Positions 1 to 8,542 of a stretch of 64,000 nt of DNA are shown here, in pieces. Under the pieces are notes generated by a model, which was given only the letters and a program-made list of their open reading frames with translations, searched no databases and was not told where the DNA came from. The stretch's first letter is position 1, and each line of letters starts with the position of its first letter. This DNA is from Clostridia bacterium (lineage in GTDB: Bacteria > Bacillota > Clostridia > Oscillospirales > Butyricicoccaceae): the NCBI GenBank assembly GCA_021205365.1, contig JAJPXP010000055.1, forward strand, positions 1 to 64,000. The letters run 5' to 3'. Position numbers and translations under genes: made by a program.

Positions 1-1
1 A

Positions 2-91
2 TACAAGCTGATGGAAAATCAGACGACACCGTGCAAGATATATGACAAATGGGACGAGAGGTATAGACGAATAAAATCTGTACCGTCTTGA
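2..91 (+). CDS. C-terminal fragment of an unknown protein (partial)
   Basis: An open frame enters from the left edge and ends at a TGA at 89-91, giving 29 residues rich in Lys, Arg and Asp. A strong hairpin follows immediately, which supports a real gene end. The fragment is too short to assign to a family. Confidence 0.4.
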   Translation, partial: YKLMENQTTPCKIYDKWDERYRRIKSVPS

Positions 92-97
92 CATAGC

Positions 98-137
98 AAT
101 ACCTCCTGTTGTAGAAAGCTACAGCAGGAGGTATTTT
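98..137 (+). terminator. Intrinsic terminator hairpin
   Basis: A 17-bp stem with one mismatch (98-114 with 119-135) closes on an AAAG loop. It is followed by a short T run on the plus strand. It fits termination of the partial gene ending at 91, and may also stop the minus-strand ATPase gene ending at 165. Confidence 0.7.
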
Positions 138-164
138 CATGACACATTATAGGGAGAAATTAGA

Positions 165-1685
165 TCATAATGCGGTCAAAAAGCTCTTAATTTTGCCGAT
201 ATCGCCAATCAGTTCCTGACGTTGTTTGCCGATCATCAGCTCTTTGTTGTTGCGGGTATAGGCTTCACTGCCGTTTTGCCCGATAAACCAGGTGCAGAAG
301 AAATTGGTATTTAGCTCCGTGACAAAGACGACCATTTCCTGACTTTTACCAAAAGCAGCTTCTAGAAAGGCAAAAGCAGCTTCCAGCATTTCTGCAGCTG
401 CATCTGTTTGTTGATCCATAGCCTGTACTTCAGAATGAAAGCGGGCGGAGATTGCCGAAAATCCGGCTTCCGCATCGCGTATTGCATCTGTGCAGAGCAT
501 ATTCCGGTCGTCTTCCAGTGCCTGTGCAGCTTTCAGCAGAGCGGAAGCTTCCTTGCGGTCAACGGTTGCCGCTTTCTGGCGGGATGCCAGCGTTGACCGG
601 ATGCGGTTTGCTTCTTTGGGCAGAAGCTCAGTGAGATCTTCATGGTCAAGGTAACGTTTAATAGATTTCAGACACGCAAACAGCTGAGTAATATACAAAT
701 CAGTATAATAGGAGGTGGAAAAACGTTCTGTCAGACGCCCAATCAGCAGGCCGATGACACTGAGACGTTCATCGAATGGTGCACCCTGCAGGCGTTCGAG
801 TGCGGAAGCAGGTACCTTACCGGAGAGAATTTCGTCCACATGATAGTCAGACTGATATTTTTGGAACAGGTCATAATACGCGGCAAAATCCCTGGCAATC
901 CGCGGATGCTGTAAGTATTCCAGAATTACTGATTCATCTACTGGCAAATCCAGCTTTTCCGAGGCAAGAAGGAACTGGGATAAATCTTCCCAGCCGCGGG
1001 CTGTGACAAATGCCTGACCATCAACTGTGGTTTCGAACGTATAGAAATGCTGCTTTTTGATATCCAGATAGGAAAGGATCGCTGCATGAATCTGATTGCG
1101 GTATGCATATTTCTTCCAGACATCGTAGTTTTCTTCTACATCAATGCGCTTCAGGCGGTCCAGCGTAACCACATCGAAATCACGGACAGATTTGTTGTAT
1201 TCCGGCGGATTTCCGGCTGCGACAATGATCCAGCCGTTTGGAACAAAATGACTGCCAAAAGACTTGCGCTGCAGGAACTGCAGCATAGTTGGTGCAAGGG
1301 TTTCTGAAACACAGTTGATTTCATCAATAAACAGGATGCCCTCCTGTAAACCGGTTTCTTCCATTTTATCATACACGGAAGCGATAATCTCACTCATCGT
1401 ATATTCTGTAATGGTATGTTCTGTACCGCCATAGTTTCGTTTGGTAAGGAAGGGCAGGCCAATGGCACTCTGGCGGGTATGATGGGTGATGGTATAGGAA
1501 ACCAGTGCAATGCCGCATGCATTGGCAGCTTGTTCCATAATTGCGGTTTTGCCAATGCCCGGAGGGCCAATGAGAAGAATTGGACGCTGATGGCAGGAGG
1601 GAATGAGATAAATTCCATCATCATCCTATGCCATATACGATTTTACTGTATGGATAATTTCATTTTTTGCACGTAATATATTCAT
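165..1685 (-). pseudogene. MoxR-type AAA+ ATPase interrupted by an in-frame TAG
   Basis: The natural start is an ATG at 1685-1683, three bases after the stop of the VWA gene, with AAAGGA upstream. That frame runs 19 codons and meets TAG (complement 1626-1628). It then continues unbroken for 486 codons. The AAA core is intact after the stop: Walker A GPPGIGKT at about residues 40-47 (numbered through the TAG), Walker B LFIDE near 118-122, sensor Asn in AAGN near 159, and candidate Arg fingers in RLKR. No usable start lies between the TAG and Walker A; the next ATG (1538) falls after it and would give a protein without a nucleotide-binding loop. MoxR ATPases work with VWA proteins, and such a protein lies just upstream. 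It may be a nonsense allele (AAG or CAG to TAG), a base-call error or a read-through gene. Confidence 0.75.
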
Positions 1686-1688
1686 AAT

Positions 1689-3035
1689 TTAAAATCCTTT
1701 TGCTATATCATCTTTGCTCAGCACAAGCTTCATTGCCCATGGCGGAACCATGTGTTCTGCATAATTGTTGTCAAGAAACAGGAATGCAACATCATATGGT
1801 GGACGTTTTTGCGGATAGATACCAAAACCATCGGTAAAAAACAGCATACCTTGCAGGTGAATCAGCTCACCCTGCTGCTGCAATTGTTCCACATACCGGA
1901 AAACCGGACGGAAATCAGTATCACCGTTACCTTTGACGTCAAAGGTTTGCAGAACATCGTGAAGGTGTGTGGTATCTGTAATTTTCAGGTCAGACTGGAT
2001 ATCCGCATCACACTGAATGATGTGGACATTAACGGAACGGAAAAAGTTTCCGCTGTCAAGCAGCATACTGACGGTCTGCTCGAGAAAACGCCGTACCAAC
2101 TCACCACTGCAGGAACCCGAAGTATCGACTGCAATGACAAAATCATGGATTTTCTTCGATTCCCGGTATTCCAGCTCTTCCAGCATCGGCATATTTTCAT
2201 ACAGCTGCATGCTGTAATTATAAAATCCATAATCAAAGCTGTCCGGATCAAGGCGGACCTCTTCCCGGATAACAGCGAATTTTCGAAGAAATGCACGGTA
2301 GTCATACCGCATACGGTTTTCGATTTGGAGCTGCTGCTGTAGATTGCCTGCCATCAGATTCAATTCACGGTGGAACGTTTCCATGGAAGTCTGGGTTTTC
2401 TGGCTGATATCCTGCCATTTCTGGTCAACCTCATCACGATCGGGCGGAGGTGTATCAGCAGAACCGCCATCGGGACGCTGCTGTGGCTGGTTCTTTTGTT
2501 CCTCATCCTGCAGCTGTTCCCAGAATTTGTGGTCGTCTGCTAAAAATTCCTTCTGCATGGCCATCTTTTCAATATAAGGCATGTCGACAAGTACATCATA
2601 TATCTGCTCGGCATTCAAAACAGAAAGATTCAGACTGTCATAATATTCCTGACGACGGTCACGGACGAGACGATGCACACAGGGATATTCCATCGAATCC
2701 AGGATGGATTCCACAGCAATATCACAGGCCAGATTCCAGTCATCCAGGTCACGGGTCTCCGCCTGTGTCATATGGCGGAAAATACAATGCAGTATCATAT
2801 GAAGATAGGTTCGGTTGACACCAACCGGATCATCCTCATATGATGTTACCAGATAATTTGGATTATAAAAAATATGCACGCCATCGGTGGCAATGGTGCG
2901 GGTTTGCAGATTCAGATCATAGGAAAGGGAAGACAGTGCCAGATCCAGAAAACGCATAGATAAATATAATTCACTGCGGGAAATGGACAAGATTCGATTT
3001 CCAATCTGAATCAGCTCCTGATGGAGAGGATTCAT
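1689..3035 (-). CDS. VWA / DUF2201-type metallopeptidase-like protein
   Basis: This 448-residue protein belongs to the predicted metallopeptidase-plus-VWA family (DUF2201 type). HMILH at 79-83 with a further His88 gives the HxxxH zinc-site pattern, followed by a conserved-looking Asn/Asp stretch near 101-105. A Gln/Pro-rich linker lies near 175-205. The C-terminal VWA-like domain has the MIDAS motif DTSGS at 304-308 and FFTDG near 397. The RBS AGGAG overlaps the stop of the upstream LRR gene, and the AAA ATPase starts three bases downstream, so the genes are co-transcribed. MoxR/VWA pairs usually act as chaperone-like remodelling machines. The substrate here is unknown, and protease activity is predicted only from the motif. 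Confidence 0.85.
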   Translation of the reverse strand: MNPLHQELIQIGNRILSISRSELYLSMRFLDLALSSLSYDLNLQTRTIATDGVHIFYNPNYLVTSYEDDPVGVNRTYLHMILHCIFRHMTQAETRDLDDWNLACDIAVESILDSMEYPCVHRLVRDRRQEYYDSLNLSVLNAEQIYDVLVDMPYIEKMAMQKEFLADDHKFWEQLQDEEQKNQPQQRPDGGSADTPPPDRDEVDQKWQDISQKTQTSMETFHRELNLMAGNLQQQLQIENRMRYDYRAFLRKFAVIREEVRLDPDSFDYGFYNYSMQLYENMPMLEELEYRESKKIHDFVIAVDTSGSCSGELVRRFLEQTVSMLLDSGNFFRSVNVHIIQCDADIQSDLKITDTTHLHDVLQTFDVKGNGDTDFRPVFRYVEQLQQQGELIHLQGMLFFTDGFGIYPQKRPPYDVAFLFLDNNYAEHMVPPWAMKLVLSKDDIAKGF

Positions 3036-3045
3036 GCTGTTACTC

Positions 3046-3906
3046 CTATAATATAAAGCGTTTGCGCGGACGTCCGAAGCGGGACAGGCGGTGATCCATT
3101 AAAAGGCTGACACCTTCCGGAAAATCCATGCCGGATGCCTGCGCAATGGCAGCTTCCAGCACTTCGCAGGAAAGGATCTCGTGCGCAAGCAGCAGCTCCA
3201 AACGTGAAATATCACGTTGTTCCAGAACAGAAGCCACGACATCGCCAGCATTTTCCTGCAGATAATCCAGATATGCCTGCTTGGGCTTTTCACGCAGGCG
3301 GTACGGATACAGCAGGCGGTAAAAGGCGACATCCCGCACGGTCTGTGGGTCGTCGGAACGGATGGCGCGATAAAAGAAACTGTCATATTCGGAAAAATCA
3401 ATATCATTCCGCAGCACGCAGGAACGATAAAAGGAACCGGAACCATATGTGATGGAACGGAAGCCGCGGCAGGGAGCTTCTTCAAAGGAATAATCATACT
3501 CCGGGAACATGAGACGGATGGTTTCCCCTTCCTCTGTTGTAACAGTCAGAGTAAACTCGTTCAGGAAGTCTGTTACGATACCGCGGATATGGGATAATCC
3601 ATGCACAGAGATCTGATGCAGACTGCGGCAGTTTGTCAGGACACCATTGCCGACAGATGCGGCACCTTTCAGCATGGTCAAATGTTCCAGTGCAAAGCAG
3701 TTGTAAAAGGCATGGTTGCCGATGGAATCAATGCTTTGGGGCAGTGTCACTCGTTTTAGCTGCGGCTGGTTCGCAAAGGCATACTTGCCGATACCGATAA
3801 CGGGCTGCCCCTGCCAGGTATCCGGCACAGTTTGAAAGGCTGCATTGCTTTCGGATTTTTTCAAAACAATGCCGAGCCTAGTTTGTTCAAAGATCAGGTC
3901 ATCCAT
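3046..3906 (-). CDS. Leucine-rich repeat (BspA-like) protein
   Basis: The protein has 286 residues. Positions about 20-120 contain BspA/LRR_5-type repeats (for example IGKYAFANQPQLKRVTLP and IGNHAFYNCFALEHLTM). The C-terminal half has no repeats and reads like an alpha-helical domain rich in Leu and Arg. There is no signal peptide, so it is probably cytoplasmic, unlike surface BspA proteins. The start is the ATG at 3906 with GGAGG nine bases upstream. It is first in the operon with the VWA and AAA genes and may supply substrate recognition, which is inference. Confidence 0.85.
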   Translation of the reverse strand: MDDLIFEQTRLGIVLKKSESNAAFQTVPDTWQGQPVIGIGKYAFANQPQLKRVTLPQSIDSIGNHAFYNCFALEHLTMLKGAASVGNGVLTNCRSLHQISVHGLSHIRGIVTDFLNEFTLTVTTEEGETIRLMFPEYDYSFEEAPCRGFRSITYGSGSFYRSCVLRNDIDFSEYDSFFYRAIRSDDPQTVRDVAFYRLLYPYRLREKPKQAYLDYLQENAGDVVASVLEQRDISRLELLLAHEILSCEVLEAAIAQASGMDFPEGVSLLMDHRLSRFGRPRKRFIL

Positions 3907-4042
3907 TCCGATGCCTCCAGAAACAAATTTTTTTCGGTTCTATTGTACCACTCTGTCTGGAAATCTTCTATAGCAATCAGAAAAATGGCAAAAGAAATGC
4001 GAGATAATGATATTTTTTTACGGGATATCCAGATACTTATGA

Positions 4043-4048
4043 TATAAT
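4043..4048 (+). promoter_or_regulatory. Probable -10 box (TATAAT) for the hydrolase gene
   Basis: A consensus TATAAT lies in the AT-rich gap between the divergent LRR and hydrolase genes, 52 bases ahead of the hydrolase start. No good -35 box is visible at 16-18 bp. Confidence 0.45.
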
Positions 4049-4099
4049 AAAATTGTGTTGAGCAATACTGCGGAGAAAATATGTCAGGAGAAAAGATGG

Positions 4100-4897
4100 A
4101 TGAAAGAGCAGACTATAGAAATGGCAAGTGGGATTGTCCATTACTGGATATCGGAAAACTGGAATGAGAACCGGGAAACTTTGGTATTTTTGCACGGGAT
4201 CACGGCAGATCATACCATGTTTCAGGGACAGACAACGTATTTTGACCCAAAATATAATCTCATTGCATGGGATGCACCTGCACATGGAAAATCCCGTCCG
4301 TATCCGGATTTCACATATGAAAACACAGTGGAATGCCTGCGGAAGATTTTGCTTCTCCATCAGGTGGAAACAGCAGTTTTCATCGGTCAATCCTTTGGTG
4401 GTTTTGTTGCACAGTCGTTTCTGTTACGGTATCCTTCGATGGTCAGAGCTTTTGTTGGGATTGATACCACGCCATACGGAAAGGCATACTATTCCAGCTC
4501 AGATAAATGGTGGCTCAGGCAGGTGGAAGGCATGTCACGCTGGTTTCCCTGTCCGATGCTGAAGCAGTCCATTGCAAAACAAAGTACAGCAACGCCAAGA
4601 GGATACCGCAATATGATGGCAATGCTGGAGCCATATGGAAAGGATGAATTATGCCATTTGATGGGAATTGGCTATGCCGGATTCCTGGAAGAAAATAGAG
4701 ATATGAAGATCCAGTGCCCAGTGCTCCTGCTGATGGGAGCAAAAGACTTTACCGGTAAGGTAAAGCAATATAATATTGCCTGGAGCAAAAATACGGGATA
4801 TCCGCTGGTCATCATAAAGAATGCAGCGCACAATTCCAATGTAGACAATCCTAGTGCTGTCAACCGGGAGATCGAACAATTTATTGAAGCGTTGTGA
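4100..4897 (+). CDS. Alpha/beta hydrolase
   Basis: The 265-residue protein has the canonical fold signals: oxyanion-loop HG at 32-33, nucleophile elbow GQSFG with Ser98, acid Asp216 (GAKDF) and His244 (NAAHN). There is no signal peptide, so it acts in the cytoplasm on an unknown ester, lactone or similar bond. The ATG at 4100 was chosen because AGGAG sits nine bases upstream; a GTG at 4055 in the same frame lacks an RBS. The acetyltransferase gene follows after 30 bases and is probably co-transcribed. Confidence 0.88.
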   Translation: MKEQTIEMASGIVHYWISENWNENRETLVFLHGITADHTMFQGQTTYFDPKYNLIAWDAPAHGKSRPYPDFTYENTVECLRKILLLHQVETAVFIGQSFGGFVAQSFLLRYPSMVRAFVGIDTTPYGKAYYSSSDKWWLRQVEGMSRWFPCPMLKQSIAKQSTATPRGYRNMMAMLEPYGKDELCHLMGIGYAGFLEENRDMKIQCPVLLLMGAKDFTGKVKQYNIAWSKNTGYPLVIIKNAAHNSNVDNPSAVNREIEQFIEAL

Positions 4898-4927
4898 TGG
4901 ATAAAAAGCAGAAGGGAGCAGATTGTT

Positions 4928-5596
4928 TTGAAACAGATTTTACCCGCATATAAAACAATTGATATGGAAACTTGGCCGAGAAGGGAACATTTTGCCTATT
5001 ATAGAAACAACATTAAGTGCGGCTACTCTGTGACAGTACGTGCAGATGTGACGGCTTTGGCTGCCTTTGCAAAAAAGAAAGGACTTCATTTTTATGGGTG
5101 TTTTCTGTACGCGGCTTCCAAAACCGTCAACAGTATGGATTGCATGAAAATGATGATTCCGCCGGAGGGAGGAGCAGGCATCTGGCAGGTTTCCAATCCA
5201 AATTTTACGGTATTTCATAAGGATGATGAAACCTTCAGTGATTTATGGATGGAGTATCAGCCGCAATTTTCGGCATTTTATCGGGAATATGGACATGTTA
5301 TGCAGAACTATGGAGATCATCATGGGATAAAGGGCAGACCGGGACAGCCAGCGAATTTTTTCTGTATCAGTTGTGTACCATGGCTGGATTTTTCGGGTTA
5401 TTTCACGTACTCCAGTGGAAACGCAGAGCCTGCTCTGTTTCCAATTTTGGCGTTTGGAAAATATACGGAACAGGGTGGAAGGCTTACGCTTCCGGTATCC
5501 CTTTCCATTTCCCATGCAGCGGCAGATGGCTATCACAGCAGCCAGTTTTTTGAAAAATTACAGGAAAACCTCAATGATGTAGAAAATTGGATATGA
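4928..5596 (+). CDS. CatA-like chloramphenicol O-acetyltransferase family protein
   Basis: The length of 222 residues matches type A chloramphenicol acetyltransferases. The catalytic motif is HAAADG at 196-201, with the general-base His196 and structural Asp200; the first His of the usual HHxxxDG is Ser195. The start is TTG with GGGAG upstream. Family members acetylate chloramphenicol with acetyl-CoA as trimers, but many chromosomal relatives in Clostridia have no shown resistance role. I therefore treat the substrate as open. Confidence 0.8.
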   Translation: MKQILPAYKTIDMETWPRREHFAYYRNNIKCGYSVTVRADVTALAAFAKKKGLHFYGCFLYAASKTVNSMDCMKMMIPPEGGAGIWQVSNPNFTVFHKDDETFSDLWMEYQPQFSAFYREYGHVMQNYGDHHGIKGRPGQPANFFCISCVPWLDFSGYFTYSSGNAEPALFPILAFGKYTEQGGRLTLPVSLSISHAAADGYHSSQFFEKLQENLNDVENWI

Positions 5597-5682
5597 TATT
5601 TTGGCACCTTTTTGAGAAAGAATGATTTGAAAAGCAGGGAAAGAACGCTTATAATAAAGTCAAAGCGAATATGTCGGATGAG

Positions 5683-5865
5683 GATTGTCCTAGACGCTGT
5701 GATTTTTACACAGGGCCGAAGAAGCAAACCGGGAGGTACATCTTTCTCCCGCGGAAACTGACAGGCAAAAGGAAGACAATCGGACGAATCTTTGGAGAGC
5801 ATGTCGGTTTTATATTGCGGCATCACCTACGAGGCTAGAACCAACTGGTAAAAGGACAGAGGAAT
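5683..5865 (+). promoter_or_regulatory. Glycine riboswitch (tandem; second aptamer shortened)
   Basis: Aptamer 1 spans 5683-5781. Its P1 GATTGTC/GACAATC is perfect, and it carries the core elements CCGAAGAAGCAA and CAGGCAAAAGG. Aptamer 2 (about 5786-5862) keeps GGAGAG, CACC and GGTAAAAGGACAGAG but lacks a normal P3 arm and the AAACTCTCAGG strand. Its 3' P1 strand GACAGAGG (5855-5862) can instead pair with CCTCTGTC (5886-5893), so ligand binding should favour read-through. The downstream gene is a saccharopine-dehydrogenase-like protein, not gcv or an alanine/glycine symporter. Confidence 0.8.
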
Positions 5866-5916
5866 GCAGATGGAGGACAAAAGGACCTCTGTCTGTGTTT
5901 CTCTTTATCTTTGTTA
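5855..5916 (+). terminator. Riboswitch-controlled terminator (expression platform)
   Basis: A perfect 8-bp outer stem (5855-5862 with 5886-5893) is followed by a T-rich tract to about 5912. Its left strand is also the 3' strand of the second glycine aptamer, which is the usual ON-switch layout. Confidence 0.6.
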
Positions 5917-5976
5917 AGAGGAATTTCATATTCGGGTAAGATGGGAATCCAATAAACAAATGAGGAGGAACATGTT

Positions 5977-7230
5977 ATGAGAATGATGCTGGTTGGTGCC
6001 GGAGCCGTCGGTGAAAGTATTGTCAAGGTCATGCAGTGGAGAGATCCAAAGGGTATATGGCTAAAATATGTGCTGATCTGTGATTACGACAGAGAACGTG
6101 CGGAAAAAGTTGTTTCCATGTTGAATGAGGATGCGCGTTTTCAAGCAGAACGTGTGGATGCTGCCAATACGGATGAAATGGTGGAGCTGGCACGGAAGCA
6201 TGAGATTGACTTTGTGATGGATGCAGCACCGCCCTTTGTCAGCAATCGGGTTTTTGATGCTGCATTTGAAGCCGGTGCGAATTATGGCAGTATGGGAACC
6301 TGGTCTGTCCCGATGGAAGAGCCTGCTTATGGGCTTGGTATTGAGAACAGCTATAGCGAACCCATGACCAAATATAACTTTGACCGCCATGAAACATGGA
6401 GAGAAAAGGGCAATATGGCAGTGATCTGCATGGGCATTGATCCGGGCGTAGTCAATGTGTTTGCAAAATATGTGGCAACGGAACTTCTGGATGAGCTGAC
6501 CGAAGTGCACGTCAAGGATGGTGGAAATCTGACGATTCCGGACGCCGATCCAGATGATATTACCTTTGGATTTAATGTCTGGACCGTTTTGGATGAAGTG
6601 ATGAATCCGAACGTAGAATATGATGCGGAAAAAGGCGGATTTGTTGTGGAACCGGCATTTTCGGGACAGGAAATCTTTGATATGCCACAGGGTGTTGGCA
6701 AAAACACTTTGGTTAAGGTGGAACATGAAGAAGTTGTCACCATGGCACGTTACCTGAAACAATACGGCTTGAAAAGGGCAACGTTTAAAATCAGTTTGGA
6801 TGAAAACCTGATTACAGCATTAAAGGTGCTGGACAAACTGGGACTGCGCAGCCTGCATCCGGTGCATATTGGTCACGCGGATGTGATTCCAAGAGATGTG
6901 GTAGCAGCCTGTGCACCACAGCCGAAGGATATCGGTAATGAAATGGAAGGCATGATGCTGGTTGGAGTACACTGCATCGGTAAAAAGGACGGAAAGCATA
7001 AGGAATATTTTGTGTATCAGCCGTTTGACAATCAGGAATCCATGAGAGTATGGCACAATCAGGCAGTGACAGCTCAGACCGGTTTTGGTGCAGCGCTTGC
7101 TATTGAGCTGATTGGCAGAGGGATTTGGAAGGATGCCGGTGTATTTTCTCCGGAGTATTTTGACCCGAAGCCGTATTTAAAGCTGATGAATGAAAGCCGG
7201 TATGAATACCATATTCAGGAGCTTGTCTAA
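5977..7230 (+). CDS. Saccharopine dehydrogenase family protein (carboxynorspermidine-synthase-like)
   Basis: The 417-residue protein has an N-terminal Rossmann domain (GAGAVG at 7-12) and the C-terminal domain of the saccharopine dehydrogenase / carboxynorspermidine synthase family. These NAD(P)H enzymes reductively couple an amine to a keto or aldehyde compound, or run the reverse reaction. The start has GAGGAGG eight bases upstream. A glycine-type riboswitch covers the leader and a strong terminator follows, so it is a single-gene unit. The exact substrates (lysine, polyamine or other) cannot be read from the sequence. Confidence 0.85.
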   Translation: MRMMLVGAGAVGESIVKVMQWRDPKGIWLKYVLICDYDRERAEKVVSMLNEDARFQAERVDAANTDEMVELARKHEIDFVMDAAPPFVSNRVFDAAFEAGANYGSMGTWSVPMEEPAYGLGIENSYSEPMTKYNFDRHETWREKGNMAVICMGIDPGVVNVFAKYVATELLDELTEVHVKDGGNLTIPDADPDDITFGFNVWTVLDEVMNPNVEYDAEKGGFVVEPAFSGQEIFDMPQGVGKNTLVKVEHEEVVTMARYLKQYGLKRATFKISLDENLITALKVLDKLGLRSLHPVHIGHADVIPRDVVAACAPQPKDIGNEMEGMMLVGVHCIGKKDGKHKEYFVYQPFDNQESMRVWHNQAVTAQTGFGAALAIELIGRGIWKDAGVFSPEYFDPKPYLKLMNESRYEYHIQELV

Positions 7231-7250
7231 GAGGAACAGATATCAGGAAA

Positions 7251-7280
7251 GGCACAGATTTTCAAATCTGTGCCTTTTTT
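7251..7280 (+). terminator. Intrinsic terminator
   Basis: The stem GGCACAGATTT/AAATCTGTGCC (7251-7261 with 7264-7274) is followed by TTTTTT. It also lies just beyond the stop of the convergent AraC gene. Confidence 0.9.
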
Positions 7281-7283
7281 GTC

Positions 7284-8135
7284 CTATCCAAGGGGAAGCT
7301 CGCGGAATTTACGGGGAGAAACGCCGATTTTTTCTGTAAATGCACCGGTGAAACTGGATTCTGTCCCATATCCAATCTCAGCGGCAATGGCTTTGATCGG
7401 CATATCCGTAGATTTGAGCAGATATTTTGCACGGTCCATCCGCATGCGAACAATATATTCATGCGGGGAAACATGCAGATTGGAACGGAAAACGCGGATT
7501 AAATGGGAGGGGCTGAGATGTACCTCGGCAGCAAGCCGCTTGAGGCGCAAATCTTCGCCGAGGTGGGACTGGATATATTTGACTGCCTGCTGTGCCGGGC
7601 TGTTTTCCGGCAGCGGCGCTTCGGCAGGATTGTGTTCCATCAAATAGCAGAGCGTGTTATACAGCAGACGCGAGTGTTCAGAATCCCGGATCATCTGATT
7701 GGTGGAAAACTGGCGAACCAAAATACGGACTTGAGTAGCAGCCTTTTGTACATTGGCTGCATGGTACAGGACACTGCCATTTTCCCGGGTCAGATAATGG
7801 TACAAATCCAGACTATTGACGCCGGAAAAATGTATCCAATAAAATTCTGCATATGAGTCTGCAAAATATCTCTGCGGCACAGCACAGTCAAATAACAGGA
7901 TATCGCCAGCCGAGGCGGTATACTCTTTGCCATGGTATTGTAGCTTTAACGTGCCTTTTTCCACGAGAACCAACAGCAGGGCATCCAGGTAATTCCGTTC
8001 GATGCAATACTGTTCGTCACAGTAATAATGCCCGCAAAGGCTGACGGAAAAGAATAGATTCAGCTTTTGTGCCGTTAGCGTATTGAAAAAATATTCCGAG
8101 CCTGGCAGTACACCGGGTTCATTTTGACGCAGCAT
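7284..8135 (-). CDS. AraC family transcriptional regulator
   Basis: The 283-residue protein has an N-terminal cupin-like AraC sensor domain (about 30-150) and two C-terminal helix-turn-helix motifs in the last 100 residues (LAAEVHLSPSHLIRVFR and IAAEIGYGTESSFTGAF). The ATG at 8135 was chosen for its AAGGAGGT five bases upstream; longer frames lack an RBS. It is divergent from the UROD-family methyltransferase operon across an AT-rich region full of repeated CGAAAAAT boxes and is the likely local regulator. Confidence 0.88.
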   Translation of the reverse strand: MLRQNEPGVLPGSEYFFNTLTAQKLNLFFSVSLCGHYYCDEQYCIERNYLDALLLVLVEKGTLKLQYHGKEYTASAGDILLFDCAVPQRYFADSYAEFYWIHFSGVNSLDLYHYLTRENGSVLYHAANVQKAATQVRILVRQFSTNQMIRDSEHSRLLYNTLCYLMEHNPAEAPLPENSPAQQAVKYIQSHLGEDLRLKRLAAEVHLSPSHLIRVFRSNLHVSPHEYIVRMRMDRAKYLLKSTDMPIKAIAAEIGYGTESSFTGAFTEKIGVSPRKFRELPLG

Positions 8136-8542
8136 GTGATACCTCCTTGTAAGACTGTCTGCATTAACAGAAATAAAAAGAAAAAGCAATACGAAAGGTT
8201 GAGAAAAACTTTCGAAAAATGATCAAGTTTTTCTACGAAAAATAATCCGAAAAATTTTTCTGTAAATGTAGTATAGCATAGGATGCGCATTTTTCGAAAG
8301 TTCTTTTTGTAAAATCAGCATGACATAAGATTAAAACGAAAAATCAATAAATTTTTTAGCAAAAATGCACAATTAATTTCGGATTTTTTTGGACGATAAA
8401 CTGCACAAAGAAGATTTTTTGGACTATATTGTACTGGTTGAAAGGCGCATTTTTCTGTGATATGATACAGAAAACAGATTTGAAATTGAGAAAATGATGA
8501 TAAAAATAATGCTTTAAAATCATCACGACAGGAGGCATTTTT
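8136..8542. promoter_or_regulatory. AraC/methyltransferase intergenic control region with CGAAAAAT boxes
   Basis: This 407-bp gap contains no gene. CGAAAAAT occurs at 8213, 8236, 8248 and 8337, and inverted at 8289-8296. A perfect 15-bp inverted repeat (8207-8221 with 8288-8302, AACTTTCGAAAAATG) has a 66-bp spacer. GCGCATTTTTC is repeated at 8285 and 8445. These are candidate operators for the divergent AraC protein. Confidence 0.6.
8438..8466 (+). promoter_or_regulatory. Promoter of the methyltransferase operon
   Basis: TTGAAA (8438-8443), a 17-bp spacer and TATGAT (8461-8466) make a good sigma-A promoter. One GCGCATTTTTC repeat lies inside the spacer, which would suit direct regulation by a bound protein. 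Confidence 0.7.

Noticed and set aside
6061..6762. 233-codon antisense frame in the saccharopine-dehydrogenase-like gene
   Set aside because: It is a shadow frame of a well-supported gene, lacks a ribosome site, and has an implausible His/Cys/Ile composition.
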